A DNA stretch of 64,000 bases, taken from Klebsiella indica (GTDB lineage Bacteria; Pseudomonadota; Gammaproteobacteria; Enterobacterales; Enterobacteriaceae). Numbering within the stretch: the first letter of the stretch is position 1; every line of letters starts with the position of its first letter. Shown one piece after another: positions 38,828 to 48,282 of this stretch. Where the stretch lies: assembly GCF_005860775.1 (NCBI RefSeq), contig NZ_VCHQ01000008.1, forward strand, positions 62,001-126,000, read 5' to 3'. The translations under genes were made by a program, and so were the position numbers. A model generated the notes under the pieces. The model worked only from the letters and a program-made list of their open reading frames with translations. It searched no databases and was not told where the DNA came from.

Positions 38828-39561
38828 AGCACATTCTCCTGTTTTACTGGGTTAATCAGCCATTTTCTTGCCCATTGCCGGCCGGGCTTTTTTACCGGCA
38901 TCACCAGCGGCGGATGGAACATCCGGCGTCCAGCCATGATGCCAAGCCAGGAGAACAGGTTACTCAGCACCAGATAGACCAGAGCAACAACGCTGAAGGT
39001 CTGGATGTACAGCAGGGTACGCGCATTGATCACCGTTGCGGTGCCGGTCAGCTCCGGCAACGCGATGGCTGAGAGCAGCGAAGTACCAAGCAGTAGCTGA
39101 ATAAGATTATTAATAATGGCAGGCCACACTGCGCGCGCTGCCTGCGGCAGCACCACACTGAGAAAGATTTGTCGGCGCGGAATACCGAGGATATACGCAG
39201 CTTCCAGTTGGCCCTTCGCTACCGACTGAATTCCTGCGCGGAAGGTTTCCGACAGGTAGGCGCCCACGTTAATCCCCAGCGCCAGTACTCCTGCGGTAAA
39301 GGCGCTCATGGTAATACCCAGCGACGGCAGGCCAAAAAAGATGATGAAGATTTGCAGCAGCACCGGCGTGTTGCGGATGAACTCGACGTAGCAGTGACTG
39401 AGCCAGCGTAGCGGTGCCAACTGCGAGGATTTCGCCAGCGCGGATAGCAGGCCAAGTACCACTGCCAGTACAAATGCCAGCAGCGTGACTTGCAGAGTTA
39501 GCCACGCTGCGTCCAGAAAGGTGTCGGCGTAGCGCCACAAGGTTAGCCATTGATAACTCAT
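38824..39561 (-). CDS. Amino-acid ABC transporter permease (first subunit)
   Basis: HisQ/GlnP-type permease of 245 residues with an N-terminal membrane helix (about 18-45) and the EAA-loop region (SVAKGQLEAAYILGIPRRQ, near 115-135). It ends with a basic C-terminal tail. With its neighbour it forms a heteromeric channel. It lies 52 nt after the binding-protein gene. Confidence 0.92.
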   Translation of the reverse strand: MSYQWLTLWRYADTFLDAAWLTLQVTLLAFVLAVVLGLLSALAKSSQLAPLRWLSHCYVEFIRNTPVLLQIFIIFFGLPSLGITMSAFTAGVLALGINVGAYLSETFRAGIQSVAKGQLEAAYILGIPRRQIFLSVVLPQAARAVWPAIINNLIQLLLGTSLLSAIALPELTGTATVINARTLLYIQTFSVVALVYLVLSNLFSWLGIMAGRRMFHPPLVMPVKKPGRQWARKWLINPVKQENVL

Positions 39562-39613
39562 AGTGTGACTCCTTAAATCGGCGCAGCATCAGCGGCTGCG
39601 CCGTGGCGAACAA

Positions 39614-40450
39614 TCAGTATTGCGGATTCAGCGAGTAGCGCGGTTTACTGCCGAACCACTTCTCATACAGCCGGGCGTTCTCGCCGGAGGCGTTAATTTC
39701 AAAAAGGAATTCATTCAGATAGTTGATCCATACCTGGTCCCCCTGTTTCACACCGAAGGCGTTGTACTCCAGCGGTACCAGCGCTTCGTTGGTAACGGTT
39801 AGAGACGGATCGAGTTTCGCCTGATAGGCGAGGAAGTTGTTATCTTCGATCATGGCATCAGCCTGTCCCTGTTTCACCGCAAGGATTGCTGCCTGAGAGG
39901 AGTCGTACTCCTGAATTTTCACGTCTATGCCGAGGTTGCGCACTTCGTCGCCGTTGGTGGAACCTTTCACAGTGGCAATGGTTTTTCCGGCCATATCATG
40001 TGCGGACTGAATACTGCTGCTTTTGCGTACCAGCATCGCTTCACTTGCCACAACATAAGGGTTCGTGAAACCAATCTCTTTAGCGCGCTCCAGATTGCGG
40101 GTGAAGTTACAGAACACCACGTCGACTTTATTGGTTTGCAGGTTAGGGATGCGGTTGGCGCTGGTGGTGTTGACCATTTCCAGTTTGACGCCCATCTCTT
40201 TAGCCAGCGCTTTGGCCAAATCGACGTCATAACCATCCGGATTGCCGTCTTTATCGTAAAAACCAAACGGGGCAAAGCTCAGGCAGTCACCTACGCGCAG
40301 CGTGCCGCGCTGCAGCACGGTTTGCAGCGCAGACTGTGGTGCAGCACCAGCCTCTTTTTTCTCTTCGTTCGGCGTACAGCCCGCAACAGTAAGCAATACC
40401 AGCGCGCCCGCCAGTGCTTTGGCACTTAATTTCAGTGATGTTGCATTCAT
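39614..40450 (-). CDS. Amino-acid ABC transporter substrate-binding lipoprotein
   Basis: Family-3 solute-binding protein of 278 residues. A lipoprotein signal (LLTVAGC, Cys25) anchors it to the membrane. The mature part carries the family signature GYDVDLAKALAKEMGVKLEMV near residue 75 and resembles glutamate/cystine-type binders. The ligand cannot be read from the sequence. It follows the ridA-like gene by 202 nt. Confidence 0.92.
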   Translation of the reverse strand: MNATSLKLSAKALAGALVLLTVAGCTPNEEKKEAGAAPQSALQTVLQRGTLRVGDCLSFAPFGFYDKDGNPDGYDVDLAKALAKEMGVKLEMVNTTSANRIPNLQTNKVDVVFCNFTRNLERAKEIGFTNPYVVASEAMLVRKSSSIQSAHDMAGKTIATVKGSTNGDEVRNLGIDVKIQEYDSSQAAILAVKQGQADAMIEDNNFLAYQAKLDPSLTVTNEALVPLEYNAFGVKQGDQVWINYLNEFLFEINASGENARLYEKWFGSKPRYSLNPQY

Positions 40451-40652
40451 TTTTATGCTCTCTTTTAATGTTTAACGAGACGGCGTAATACCGTGTCATC
40501 CGTTAGTAAGTCAGACGTTCACCTGCGCAGCGGCAGCGTTGATTATTTCGGAATATTGCTAATGAAAAAGGAAAAGCATCAATTAATAACAGGCTGTCCT
40601 GGTATTGATGAGGAAAGAAATAGAAACGCGCAGCCTATTTTAACTGTCTTAA

Positions 40653-41045
40653 TTATTTATGGTCGATGCGAAAACATTTCATATCCACTTCTACTTTGCA
40701 GTCAACCACTAAATTCTGTACGCTACAAATACGCGCTGGTGGATTATCACGGAATATCTCACTGAATACTTTATTAAATGAACTGAAATAACGCGCATCT
40801 GTTAATACCGCAGTCACATGCACTACATCCTCCACGCGATAACCTGCTTCCCGCATGATGGTGAGACAGTTGTCAAACGCCAGTTGCGTCTGTTCGATGA
40901 TACCTCCTTCCACTACTTCTCCCTCGCGCATCGGTGTCTGGCCTGAGATATAGAGCCAGCCATCGGCCTCAACGGCCCGCGCGAACGGCAGTCTCTGGCC
41001 ACCAGTGCCGGTGCCACCTTCAATGCCATAACGCTTAATCGTCAT
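40653..41045 (-). CDS. RidA/YjgF-family imine/enamine deaminase
   Basis: First gene of the operon. The 130-residue protein has Arg105 (NPPARICSV) and Glu119 (VEVDM), at the positions used by E. coli RidA to hydrolyse reactive 2-aminoacrylate and related imines. That fits a partner for a PLP dehydratase. AAGGAG precedes the ATG by about 10 nt. Some RidA relatives lack deaminase activity, so activity is inferred from the residues. Confidence 0.9.
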   Translation of the reverse strand: MTIKRYGIEGGTGTGGQRLPFARAVEADGWLYISGQTPMREGEVVEGGIIEQTQLAFDNCLTIMREAGYRVEDVVHVTAVLTDARYFSSFNKVFSEIFRDNPPARICSVQNLVVDCKVEVDMKCFRIDHK

Positions 41046-41099
41046 GTAACGCTGCTCCTTTTTGTTTTGAGAATACCCATTAGTACCGATCCACCACTG

Positions 41100-41113
41100 T
41101 CTGATATATCAGA
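41100..41113. promoter_or_regulatory. Putative operator 1, perfect palindrome
   Basis: TCTGATATATCAGA is a perfect 14-bp palindrome located 55 bp upstream of the ridA-like ATG. Its centre is exactly 20 bp from that of operator 2, so both lie on the same DNA face. IclR regulators bind short palindromes, often in pairs, so this is the likely site of the adjacent regulator. Confidence 0.65.
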
Positions 41114-41119
41114 CTTAAA

Positions 41120-41133
41120 TCTGAAGTATCAGA
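41120..41133. promoter_or_regulatory. Putative operator 2, near-perfect palindrome
   Basis: TCTGAAGTATCAGA shares the TCTGA-N4-TCAGA arms with operator 1; only the two central positions break symmetry. Six bases separate the two copies. Confidence 0.65.
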
Positions 41134-41447
41134 TAGAGCAAGATTTGCACAGAATTTTTGACTTTGCAATATATCGCGAGGAATTTAATTTCTCGTGATG
41201 TTGTTACTTTCGAAAAATAAAAAGGAATGAAGAAAATTTCTGACTGGAAGTGCTACTGTTATCCTGATTTAAAAAATCAATTTGCACATAATGCACTAAA
41301 ATGAGGCCCCAAAATGGAACGAGGAAATAAAAACTCTGGTAATGAAATTTTAATTAACAGGGATGGGTTAAGGACGACACTCGGTGTATGATCTTTTCTT
41401 TTTTACTGTCTGGCATGACCGCCCGACTGCATCAGGAGAATTTGCTT

Positions 41448-42200
41448 ATGCCGAACGAGAAGTCATCGCGAGCACGCGGTGTTGACCGTGTTATCGACAT
41501 TTTTCGCCAGTTGCATATCGCTCGTCAGCCCATGGCGATGCGCGACTTGATCGACGCCACTGGTGCGCCGCGTTCTAGCGTATATGAACTAGTCAACCTG
41601 CTTGATGAGGCCGGGTTGGTTGAACTGGATGCCGACGGCGCAGTGTTCTTTGGCCGAGAAATGCACTATTACGGTGCAGATTACATGGCGCATAACGACC
41701 TTATCCGCCGCTCACATCAGTTAATGGTTGAGATAGTAGCCCGTCATGGCGAGACAGTGCAACTATGTATGCTGGAAGGAAATAAGTACACCGTCGTGCT
41801 ATCTGAAAGTAATGCCCACCCGTTCAAAATCACTTCTGATATCGGGGTACGGGTACCGATTACCTGGACGGCTACTGGTCGTCTGCTGCTCAGCAATTGG
41901 TCGGACAGCGCCATTCTCGATCTCATCCCCGAAGAGGATTACCGTCTGGCAAACGGGCAAGTCCTCAACAAGCAGGAATTCCTCGAAGATATTCATCGAG
42001 CAGGACAGCAAGGATATTGCCTGACCGAAGGATTGTCAGAGAGTTTTACCTGCTGTATGGCGGCGCCGATTCATTCTCGTAACGGGCAATCGATAGCCGC
42101 TATCTGCTTTATGGTGAGTCGAGATACGCCGGAGGAGCGCCGTCAGATGCTGCTGAAAGAGTTGATCGTTTCCGGGCATAAATTATCTGATTTCACCTGA
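41448..42200 (+). CDS. IclR-family transcriptional regulator
   Basis: The 250-residue protein has an N-terminal winged helix (about 8-70: GVDRVIDIFRQL, MRDLIDATGAPRSSVYELVNLLDEAGL) and a C-terminal IclR effector domain (about 85-250). It is divergent from the ridA/ABC/deaminase operon, so it probably controls it, with the tandem palindromes as targets. The start at 41448 has AGGAG 9 nt upstream; ATGs at 41415 and 41388 are open alternatives. The effector is unknown. Confidence 0.9.
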   Translation: MPNEKSSRARGVDRVIDIFRQLHIARQPMAMRDLIDATGAPRSSVYELVNLLDEAGLVELDADGAVFFGREMHYYGADYMAHNDLIRRSHQLMVEIVARHGETVQLCMLEGNKYTVVLSESNAHPFKITSDIGVRVPITWTATGRLLLSNWSDSAILDLIPEEDYRLANGQVLNKQEFLEDIHRAGQQGYCLTEGLSESFTCCMAAPIHSRNGQSIAAICFMVSRDTPEERRQMLLKELIVSGHKLSDFT

Positions 42201-42303
42201 ACCCGTGTTCCATGAGATTGAACATACACTATGCACCTGAAATCTGGCTCTCTGAGTTACCCTTGAAGGGATGAGTCTGGAAATCAGAAATTATTGTACG
42301 GCA

Positions 42304-42324
42304 AGCCTGTTTTTTGAACAGGCT
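42304..42324. terminator. Putative bidirectional terminator between the IclR gene and cobD
   Basis: AGCCTGTT-TTTTG-AACAGGCT is a perfect 8-bp stem in the gap between two convergent genes. No long T-run follows on either strand outside the loop, so termination may be weak. Confidence 0.45.
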
Positions 42325-42360
42325 ACGTATGAATAGCAGATAAAAACAGCCGCAGACGTT

Positions 42361-43449
42361 TTAATATACCTGCCAGGAAAATACCCTCCTTAAAGCCGCC
42401 AGCAGTTGCCCGTTTTCCCGCTCGCCACGGATCGCAACGCGGAAGTAGCGCCCGTCCAGCCCTGGATAGTTGGCGCAACTGCGGATCAGAATATGCTGTT
42501 GCAGCATGGCGTATTGCAGATCAAGATCAGGTACATCGCAGCGCAGAAACAGATAGTTAGCCCGGCCTGGGTAGACTGTCAGACCGGGAATGCCGCGCAA
42601 CTGATGGTAAAAGTTCGTTCCCTCTTCAGCCAGCCACCGCCAGGTTTGCTGCTGATAGGCGCTGTCCTGCAGAATAATTTCCCCCGCCAGCGCGGCAAAG
42701 GCGTTTATCGACCACGGCATCTGACGCTCACGCATTCGCGCCACCGCCCGTTCATCGCTATTGACCAGGTATCCCAGACGCAGACCGGGAATAGCATAAA
42801 ATTTGGTCAGCGAACGCAGAACCCATACGTGCGGATTCTGGCTAAGGTGCGGAATAAACCCTGGCTCATCGGGAATAAAGTCGATAAACGCTTCATCAAG
42901 AATCAGCACGATTCCCAGCGATTGACAGCGCTCGGCAATGAATTCAAGCAAACGGCGCTCGGGGAGTAATCCGGTAGGATTGTTCGGCGTACAGAGAAAC
43001 AGGCAGTCCAGATCCGGCGTCAAAGCGTCAAGAATAGCCTCGGTTAGCTGCCAGCCATCCTCTTCACGCAGCAAAAACTCCCGCACTGCGCAGTCGATCG
43101 ATTGCAGCGCCCGGCGATACTCGGCAAAGCCGGGGGTAATGATCATCGCCTGACGCGGCTTCAGCCCCTGAACGAGGGTGAAAATAGCTTCGGTTTCGCC
43201 ATTTCCGGCGAGGATCCATGACGCGGATATCCGGTGATGTTCCGCCAGCGCGAGGTGCAACTGCTGATACTCAACGTCGGGATAACGTTCGGCGCAATCC
43301 ATATTGTCGATGATGGCGCGCTTTAAACATTCCGGCATCCCCAGCGGATTAATATTGGCGCTAAAATCCAATAACTGTTGTGCAGATATCCCCAATAGCG
43401 CGGCGGCCTCGCGAATATTGCCGCCATGCGCGCTCTTCAGTAGAGCCAT
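42361..43449 (-). CDS. cobD: L-threonine-O-3-phosphate decarboxylase CobD
   Basis: PLP enzyme making (R)-1-aminopropan-2-yl phosphate for CbiB. The 362-residue class-I aminotransferase-fold protein has the PLP lysine Lys216 ([16 protein letters not shown]), the position known in Salmonella CobD, and the CTPNNPTG motif near residue 153. It follows amiC by 17 nt on the same strand, so co-transcription with the amidase gene is likely. PduX, its supplier, lies 7 kb away across an accessory block. Confidence 0.96.
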   Translation of the reverse strand: MALLKSAHGGNIREAAALLGISAQQLLDFSANINPLGMPECLKRAIIDNMDCAERYPDVEYQQLHLALAEHHRISASWILAGNGETEAIFTLVQGLKPRQAMIITPGFAEYRRALQSIDCAVREFLLREEDGWQLTEAILDALTPDLDCLFLCTPNNPTGLLPERRLLEFIAERCQSLGIVLILDEAFIDFIPDEPGFIPHLSQNPHVWVLRSLTKFYAIPGLRLGYLVNSDERAVARMRERQMPWSINAFAALAGEIILQDSAYQQQTWRWLAEEGTNFYHQLRGIPGLTVYPGRANYLFLRCDVPDLDLQYAMLQQHILIRSCANYPGLDGRYFRVAIRGERENGQLLAALRRVFSWQVY

Positions 43450-43466
43450 ATCCCCTTCCTGTCGTA

Positions 43467-44720
43467 TTACCCTCGCCGTGCCAGCGTGGCGCCGTCGGCG
43501 AAGTAGGCTTTAATCCCTGCCAGAATCGACTCGGCAACTTGCTGCTGGAATTTCGCCGTTTTCAATTTACGCTCTTCTTCGACGTTGCTGATAAACGCGG
43601 TTTCCACCAGAATTGAGGGTATATCCGGCGCTTTCAGCACCGCGAAGCCCGCCTGCTCAACCCGGTTCTTATGCAGATTATTAATATGGCCCATCTTTTC
43701 CAGCACTGCCTTACCAAACTTCAGGCTGTCGGCAATGGTCAGCGACTGCACCATATCAAACATGGTGTGATCGACGTAACGATCGCCGCTTTTACTTACG
43801 CCGCCAATCAGGTCCGAGGCGTTCTGAGTTTGCGCCAGATATTTGGCTGCGGCACTGGTGGCGCCTTTCGTCGACAGGGCAAAGACCGAAGATCCGCTGG
43901 GCTGACGACTGGTAAACGCATCGGCGTGAATAGAGACGAACAGGTCAGCGCGCTGCTTCTGCGCCTTAGCGACGCGAACCTTCAGCGGAATGAAGACATC
44001 CTCATTGCGGGTCATATAGACCTTCATATTGCCCTCTTTCTCGATCAGCGCGCGCAGCCGTCGGGCAATCTTTAGCACCACGTCTTTCTCGCGAGTACGA
44101 TATTTCCCTATTGCGCCAGGATCTTCGCCGCCATGACCGGGGTCGAGCATAATAACAATTGGCCGATCGCGCCCGGCTTTACCCGGTTTCGGGCCGCTTT
44201 CCGCTGGTGGGATCTGACGTTGAAGATCGCCATTGTTGTAATCTTCAAGCAGCGCCAGCAGCGGATCCTGCACATTGGTGGCATTGGCGGGGTAGAGATC
44301 CATCACCAGACGCTCTTTAAACCCGGCAACCGGCGCAAGGGCGAACAGCTGTGGTTTCACATCCTGTTTTAACTCGAATACCATGCGCACGGTTTGCGGA
44401 TCGAACTGCCCGACGCGGGCGGACTGAATATAAGGATCGTCGCGGCGAATCTGCCCTCCCATGTCTTTGAGCACTGAATTGAGATGAACCCCTTCCAGAT
44501 CCACAACCAGACGCTCGGGATTACTGAGCGTAAACTGCCGATATTTCAGGATATGGCTGGACTCCACCGTGATGCGCGTGTAGGTCGATGATGGCCAGAC
44601 GCGCACAGCCACCACCCGCGCTGTCGCAGCCAAACCAACCGGACTCACACTCATCAACCACATGGCGCCTGCCCCTTGTAAAAAACGGCGGCGGCTTAAT
44701 CCTGACTTGTATCCCGACAT
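43467..44720 (-). CDS. amiC: N-acetylmuramoyl-L-alanine amidase AmiC
   Basis: Periplasmic septal peptidoglycan hydrolase for daughter-cell separation. The 417-residue protein has a twin-arginine signal ([13 protein letters not shown]), an AMIN targeting domain (about 40-140) and an Amidase_3 zinc domain ([28 protein letters not shown]). The frame extends to 44744, but 44720 gives the family length. It is divergent from argA. Confidence 0.96.
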   Translation of the reverse strand: MSGYKSGLSRRRFLQGAGAMWLMSVSPVGLAATARVVAVRVWPSSTYTRITVESSHILKYRQFTLSNPERLVVDLEGVHLNSVLKDMGGQIRRDDPYIQSARVGQFDPQTVRMVFELKQDVKPQLFALAPVAGFKERLVMDLYPANATNVQDPLLALLEDYNNGDLQRQIPPAESGPKPGKAGRDRPIVIMLDPGHGGEDPGAIGKYRTREKDVVLKIARRLRALIEKEGNMKVYMTRNEDVFIPLKVRVAKAQKQRADLFVSIHADAFTSRQPSGSSVFALSTKGATSAAAKYLAQTQNASDLIGGVSKSGDRYVDHTMFDMVQSLTIADSLKFGKAVLEKMGHINNLHKNRVEQAGFAVLKAPDIPSILVETAFISNVEEERKLKTAKFQQQVAESILAGIKAYFADGATLARRG

Positions 44721-44855
44721 GCCACTCCCAAGCAACAAAAACAAACAGATTGACCGGAAACTTTAACGAAAGGCGTATAACCTGTCATCTATAAAAGGGT
44801 AAACAATCTTTGACAACCGGGTTCTGTTTTCTCCGATTCAGCAATAAATTGGGGC

Positions 44856-44884
44856 TTGCGTTTGCCAATAAAACGGAATAAAAA
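44856..44884 (+). promoter_or_regulatory. Putative argA promoter
   Basis: TTGCGT (44856-44861) and TAAAAA (44879-44884) are spaced by 17 bp, 39 bp upstream of the argA ATG. The -10 hexamer is covered by the upstream ARG box, so ArgR would block it. Confidence 0.6.
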
Positions 44885-44890
44885 TACAGT
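44873..44890. promoter_or_regulatory. ARG box 1 (ArgR operator) of argA
   Basis: ACGGAATAAAAATACAGT agrees with the 18-bp ARG-box consensus at nearly all specified positions. A second box lies 3 bp downstream, the usual spacing for an ArgR hexamer. Confidence 0.75.
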
Positions 44891-44893
44891 AAT

Positions 44894-44911
44894 TACGAAT
44901 AATCATGCATT
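44894..44911. promoter_or_regulatory. ARG box 2 (ArgR operator) of argA
   Basis: TACGAATAATCATGCATT fits the consensus with a few mismatches and ends 11 bp before the argA start codon. Together with box 1 it predicts arginine-dependent repression. Confidence 0.75.
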
Positions 44912-44922
44912 GAGGTTGTGTA

Positions 44923-46254
44923 ATGGTGAAGGAACGTCGCACCGAACTGGTAGAGGGATTCCGCCATTCTGTTCCCTATATTAACGCCCATCGGGGTAAA
45001 ACGTTTGTCATCATGCTGGGCGGAGAAGCCATTGAGCATGACAATTTCTCCAGTATAGTCAATGACATTGGCCTGCTTCACAGTCTGGGAATTCGCCTGG
45101 TGGTGGTGTATGGCGCACGCCCGCAAATTGATGCCAACCTGGCGGAGCATCACCACGAGCCGGTTTACCACAAACAAACCCGAGTGACTGATACCAAAAC
45201 TCTCGAACTGGTTAAGCAGGCCGCAGGTATGCTGCAACTGGAAATTACCGCCCGCCTGTCAATGAGCCTCAACAACACGCCGTTGCAGGGGGCCCACATC
45301 AACGTGGTCAGCGGCAACTTCCTGATCGCGCAACCGTTAGGCGTCGATGACGGCGTGGATTACTGCCACAGCGGGCGCATTCGGCGTATTGATGAAGAAG
45401 CCATTCACCGCCAGCTTGATAACGGCGCGATTGTCCTGATGGGCCCGGTTGCGGTTTCTGTTACCGGCGAAAGTTTTAACCTGACCTCTGAAGAGATTGC
45501 CACCCAACTGGCGATTAAGCTGAAAGCCGAAAAAATGATCGGTTTTTGTTCTTCTCAGGGGGTCTACGACCAGAATGGCGATATCGTCTCCGAACTGTTC
45601 CCCAACGAAGCTCAGGCGCGAGTGGAGGAAATGGAAGCAAACGCAGACTATAGCTCCGGTACGGTTCGTTTCCTGCGCGGTGCGGTGAAAGCCTGCCGCA
45701 GCGGCGTACGTCGTTGCCATCTGATTAGCTACCAGGAAAACGGCTCGCTGTTGCAGGAGCTGTTCTCTCGTGACGGTATCGGCACCCAGATAGTGATGGA
45801 GAGCGCCGAGCAGATCCGCCGCGCGACGATTAACGATATCGGCGGGATCCTTGAGTTGATTAGCCCGCTTGAACAGCAGGGTATCCTGGTGCGTCGCTCG
45901 CGCGAACAGCTGGAGATGGAAATCGACAAATTCACCATTATTCAGCGCGATAACACCACCATCGCCTGCGCTGCGCTGTACCCGTTCCCGGAAGAGAAGA
46001 TTGGCGAGATGGCCTGTGTGGCGGTGCATCCGGATTATCGTAGTTCATCGCGCGGTGAAGTGTTGCTTGAGCGTATTGCCGCCCAGGCGAAACAAATGGG
46101 CCTGAGCAAGCTGTTTGTGCTAACGACCCGCAGCATCCACTGGTTCCAGGAGCGTGGCTTTACCCCGGTGGACGTCGAGTTGCTGCCGGAGAGCAAAAAA
46201 AAGATGTACAACTACCAACGCCGTTCTAAAGTGCTGATGGCTGATCTGACCTGA
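44923..46254 (+). CDS. argA: N-acetylglutamate synthase ArgA
   Basis: First enzyme of arginine biosynthesis: acetyl-CoA plus glutamate to N-acetylglutamate. The 443-residue protein has an N-terminal amino-acid-kinase-like regulatory domain (1-280) for arginine feedback and a C-terminal GNAT domain (about 295-435) with the acetyl-CoA loop near [13 protein letters not shown]. It is close to identical in layout to the E. coli protein. Confidence 0.97.
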   Translation: MVKERRTELVEGFRHSVPYINAHRGKTFVIMLGGEAIEHDNFSSIVNDIGLLHSLGIRLVVVYGARPQIDANLAEHHHEPVYHKQTRVTDTKTLELVKQAAGMLQLEITARLSMSLNNTPLQGAHINVVSGNFLIAQPLGVDDGVDYCHSGRIRRIDEEAIHRQLDNGAIVLMGPVAVSVTGESFNLTSEEIATQLAIKLKAEKMIGFCSSQGVYDQNGDIVSELFPNEAQARVEEMEANADYSSGTVRFLRGAVKACRSGVRRCHLISYQENGSLLQELFSRDGIGTQIVMESAEQIRRATINDIGGILELISPLEQQGILVRRSREQLEMEIDKFTIIQRDNTTIACAALYPFPEEKIGEMACVAVHPDYRSSSRGEVLLERIAAQAKQMGLSKLFVLTTRSIHWFQERGFTPVDVELLPESKKKMYNYQRRSKVLMADLT

Positions 46255-46302
46255 TTCTCCTCCTGCGTCCCGTCATAACGGCGTATGCACGGTAAACGCC
46301 GC

Positions 46303-46330
46303 TCCCCGGAAACGCCTGTGTGACCGGGGA
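46303..46330. terminator. Putative terminator between argA and recD
   Basis: TCCCCGG (46303-46309) pairs with CCGGGGA (46324-46330) around a 14-nt loop in the convergent argA/recD gap. A TTTTTT run occurs some 13 nt further on the plus strand. Moderate evidence only. Confidence 0.4.
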
Positions 46331-46446
46331 TAATTGCGGTAATTTTTTATCATCTGAAAATGATGGTGACACTGATTTTGCCCTGCCGATGGTCTCGTGT
46401 GCCATGCCCTGAAAGACATACAACGGATCCGCCAGCGTGTATACAT

Positions 46447-48282
46447 TTACTTCCCGGCGAAAATATCCGCCAGACCGCTGCGCCGTTCAGTACGCGCGAC
46501 GATTGCCTGGGTAAGCACCTGCTCATCGGCATATATCGACAACCGCTGTTTCGCGCGGGTAATGGCGGTATAAACCAGTTCACGGGTCACCAGCGGCACG
46601 CTACGGGAAGGTAGAATCAGCGCCGCATGATCGAACTCTGACCCTTGCGATTTATGCACCGTCATCGCCCAGGCGGTATCGTGTTCCGGCAGGCGGCCAG
46701 GATGGACCGACTTAATGCGGCCATCAGGCATCGGGAACCAGACTCGCAGACCATCGCCTCTTTCCAGGGCGATACCAATATCCCCGTTAAACAGCCCCAG
46801 CGCGCTGTCGTTACGGGAGATCATCACCGGACGTCCTTCATACCAGCGGGAATGTCGCGGCAGAGCGATGGCCCGCTGACGGTTGAGCATCTGCTCCAGC
46901 TGTTCATTCACCCCGCTAACGCCATAGGGGCCATCGCGCAGAGCGCACAGCAACTGGAATTCAGTAAATGCGGCAATCACCTCTTCTGGCCCGGCCCGCT
47001 CGCGTAGCCGTTGCAGGAAGCGACTATAGCCCGCCTGCGCCTGAATAAGCATGGATTCATACTCTTCCGTGGTGCTAAGTGGGTACAAAGCAATATCATC
47101 AAATGGCTGGCGCAGGATTGCTCTGACTGCGCCCCGCTCGCCGCGGTTAACCGCGTAAGCCAGTTGCCCGATGCCGGAATGACGACCAAAACGGTAGCTT
47201 TTTTGCAGCAGACACAGGCTGTCGCGCAACGCTCCAGCCACCTCGCCTTCGCCCGCAGGGACCGGCTGACCGGTTAAGCGGGCAAGCTGCGCCGCCCGCT
47301 CCGGTGTATATCCCACATTGACCCACGCGCAAATATCACCCAGTACCGCCCCGGCCTCTACCGAAGCCAGCTGATCGCGGTCGCCGAGAAAAATAACCCG
47401 GCCGTGTTCAGGTAGCGCATCGATCAGACGCGACATCATCGGCAGGTCAATCATTGAGGCTTCATCCACCACCAGTACATCGAGATGCAGTGGATTTCCG
47501 GCGTGATAGCGCAGCCGCTGGCTCCCCGGCTGAGCGCCCAGTAAACGATGCAAGGTACTGGCTTCGGTTGGCACCAGCGCCTTTTGTTCTTCCGTTAACG
47601 GAAGACGGCGTAGCGCCGCGCCCAGGGATTCGGTCAGGCGCGCGGCGGCTTTACCGGTTGGCGCCGCCAGACAGATACGGCAACGCGGACGCGTGTTCGT
47701 CTGAATCAGCGCCGCCAGTAGTCTGGCGACAGTAGTCGTTTTACCGGTGCCCGGGCCGCCGGAAATCACCGAAATGCGTCGGGTCAGAGCAACCGCCGCA
47801 GCCACTTTTTGCCAGTCAACATCATCAGACGGGGGAAACAGCGCATTGAGCGTTGAAGCCAGCAGGCTTTCATCTATATCCAGCACCTGATTAGTCTGGT
47901 TAAAAAAGTGTGCAACGGTTAATTCATTACGCCACATCCGGTTGAGGTAGAGCCGCTCCCCGCAGAGGATCATCGGCGTCGCGCGCTCGCCACGGCTGAT
48001 AGCCGAAGAATCAAGCAGTTGTGCTGACCAGTCGTCTGGATCACCCGTCAGCTCGCGGATTTTCTCGCCCAGGTTCACCGTTTTCGCATGCAGCAGCTCA
48101 TCGTCTTTGAGACACGAAACAGGCAGGCAGACGTGCCCTTCTCCGGCGTCGCGGCTCAGAATCGCGGCCGCCAGTTTCACCGTCGGATGCGCATCTTGCG
48201 CCACCATCAACGCAAACTGGACATCCAGCGGGCGCAGCAGGCGCTGCTCAACCGCTTCCAGCAATAGTTCATCCATGGTCAT
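46447..48282 (-). CDS. recD: Exodeoxyribonuclease V alpha subunit RecD
   Basis: Fast 5'-3' helicase of the RecBCD double-strand-break repair complex. The 611-residue protein has Walker [12 protein letters not shown] (Lys181), helicase motifs [10 protein letters not shown] and [12 protein letters not shown], and the C-terminal [13 protein letters not shown]. The start overlaps recB by 4 nt, coupling their translation. Confidence 0.97.
   Translation of the reverse strand: MTMDELLLEAVEQRLLRPLDVQFALMVAQDAHPTVKLAAAILSRDAGEGHVCLPVSCLKDDELLHAKTVNLGEKIRELTGDPDDWSAQLLDSSAISRGERATPMILCGERLYLNRMWRNELTVAHFFNQTNQVLDIDESLLASTLNALFPPSDDVDWQKVAAAVALTRRISVISGGPGTGKTTTVARLLAALIQTNTRPRCRICLAAPTGKAAARLTESLGAALRRLPLTEEQKALVPTEASTLHRLLGAQPGSQRLRYHAGNPLHLDVLVVDEASMIDLPMMSRLIDALPEHGRVIFLGDRDQLASVEAGAVLGDICAWVNVGYTPERAAQLARLTGQPVPAGEGEVAGALRDSLCLLQKSYRFGRHSGIGQLAYAVNRGERGAVRAILRQPFDDIALYPLSTTEEYESMLIQAQAGYSRFLQRLRERAGPEEVIAAFTEFQLLCALRDGPYGVSGVNEQLEQMLNRQRAIALPRHSRWYEGRPVMISRNDSALGLFNGDIGIALERGDGLRVWFPMPDGRIKSVHPGRLPEHDTAWAMTVHKSQGSEFDHAALILPSRSVPLVTRELVYTAITRAKQRLSIYADEQVLTQAIVARTERRSGLADIFAGK

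Larger units (their letters stand above)
41046..41447. promoter_or_regulatory. Divergent control region between the ridA-like operon and the IclR regulator gene
   Basis: This 402-bp non-coding stretch is visibly AT-rich. It contains two tandem 14-bp palindromes near the ridA-like gene, and a weaker cluster of TGCAC/AAAATGG half-sites near the regulator gene (about 41283-41320). No believable ORF lies inside. Confidence 0.65.

Noticed and set aside
41046-41280. Sigma-54 promoter for the ridA-like operon
   Set aside because: Best minus-strand match (near 41136-41153) keeps only the TTGC part and lacks the GG at -24.
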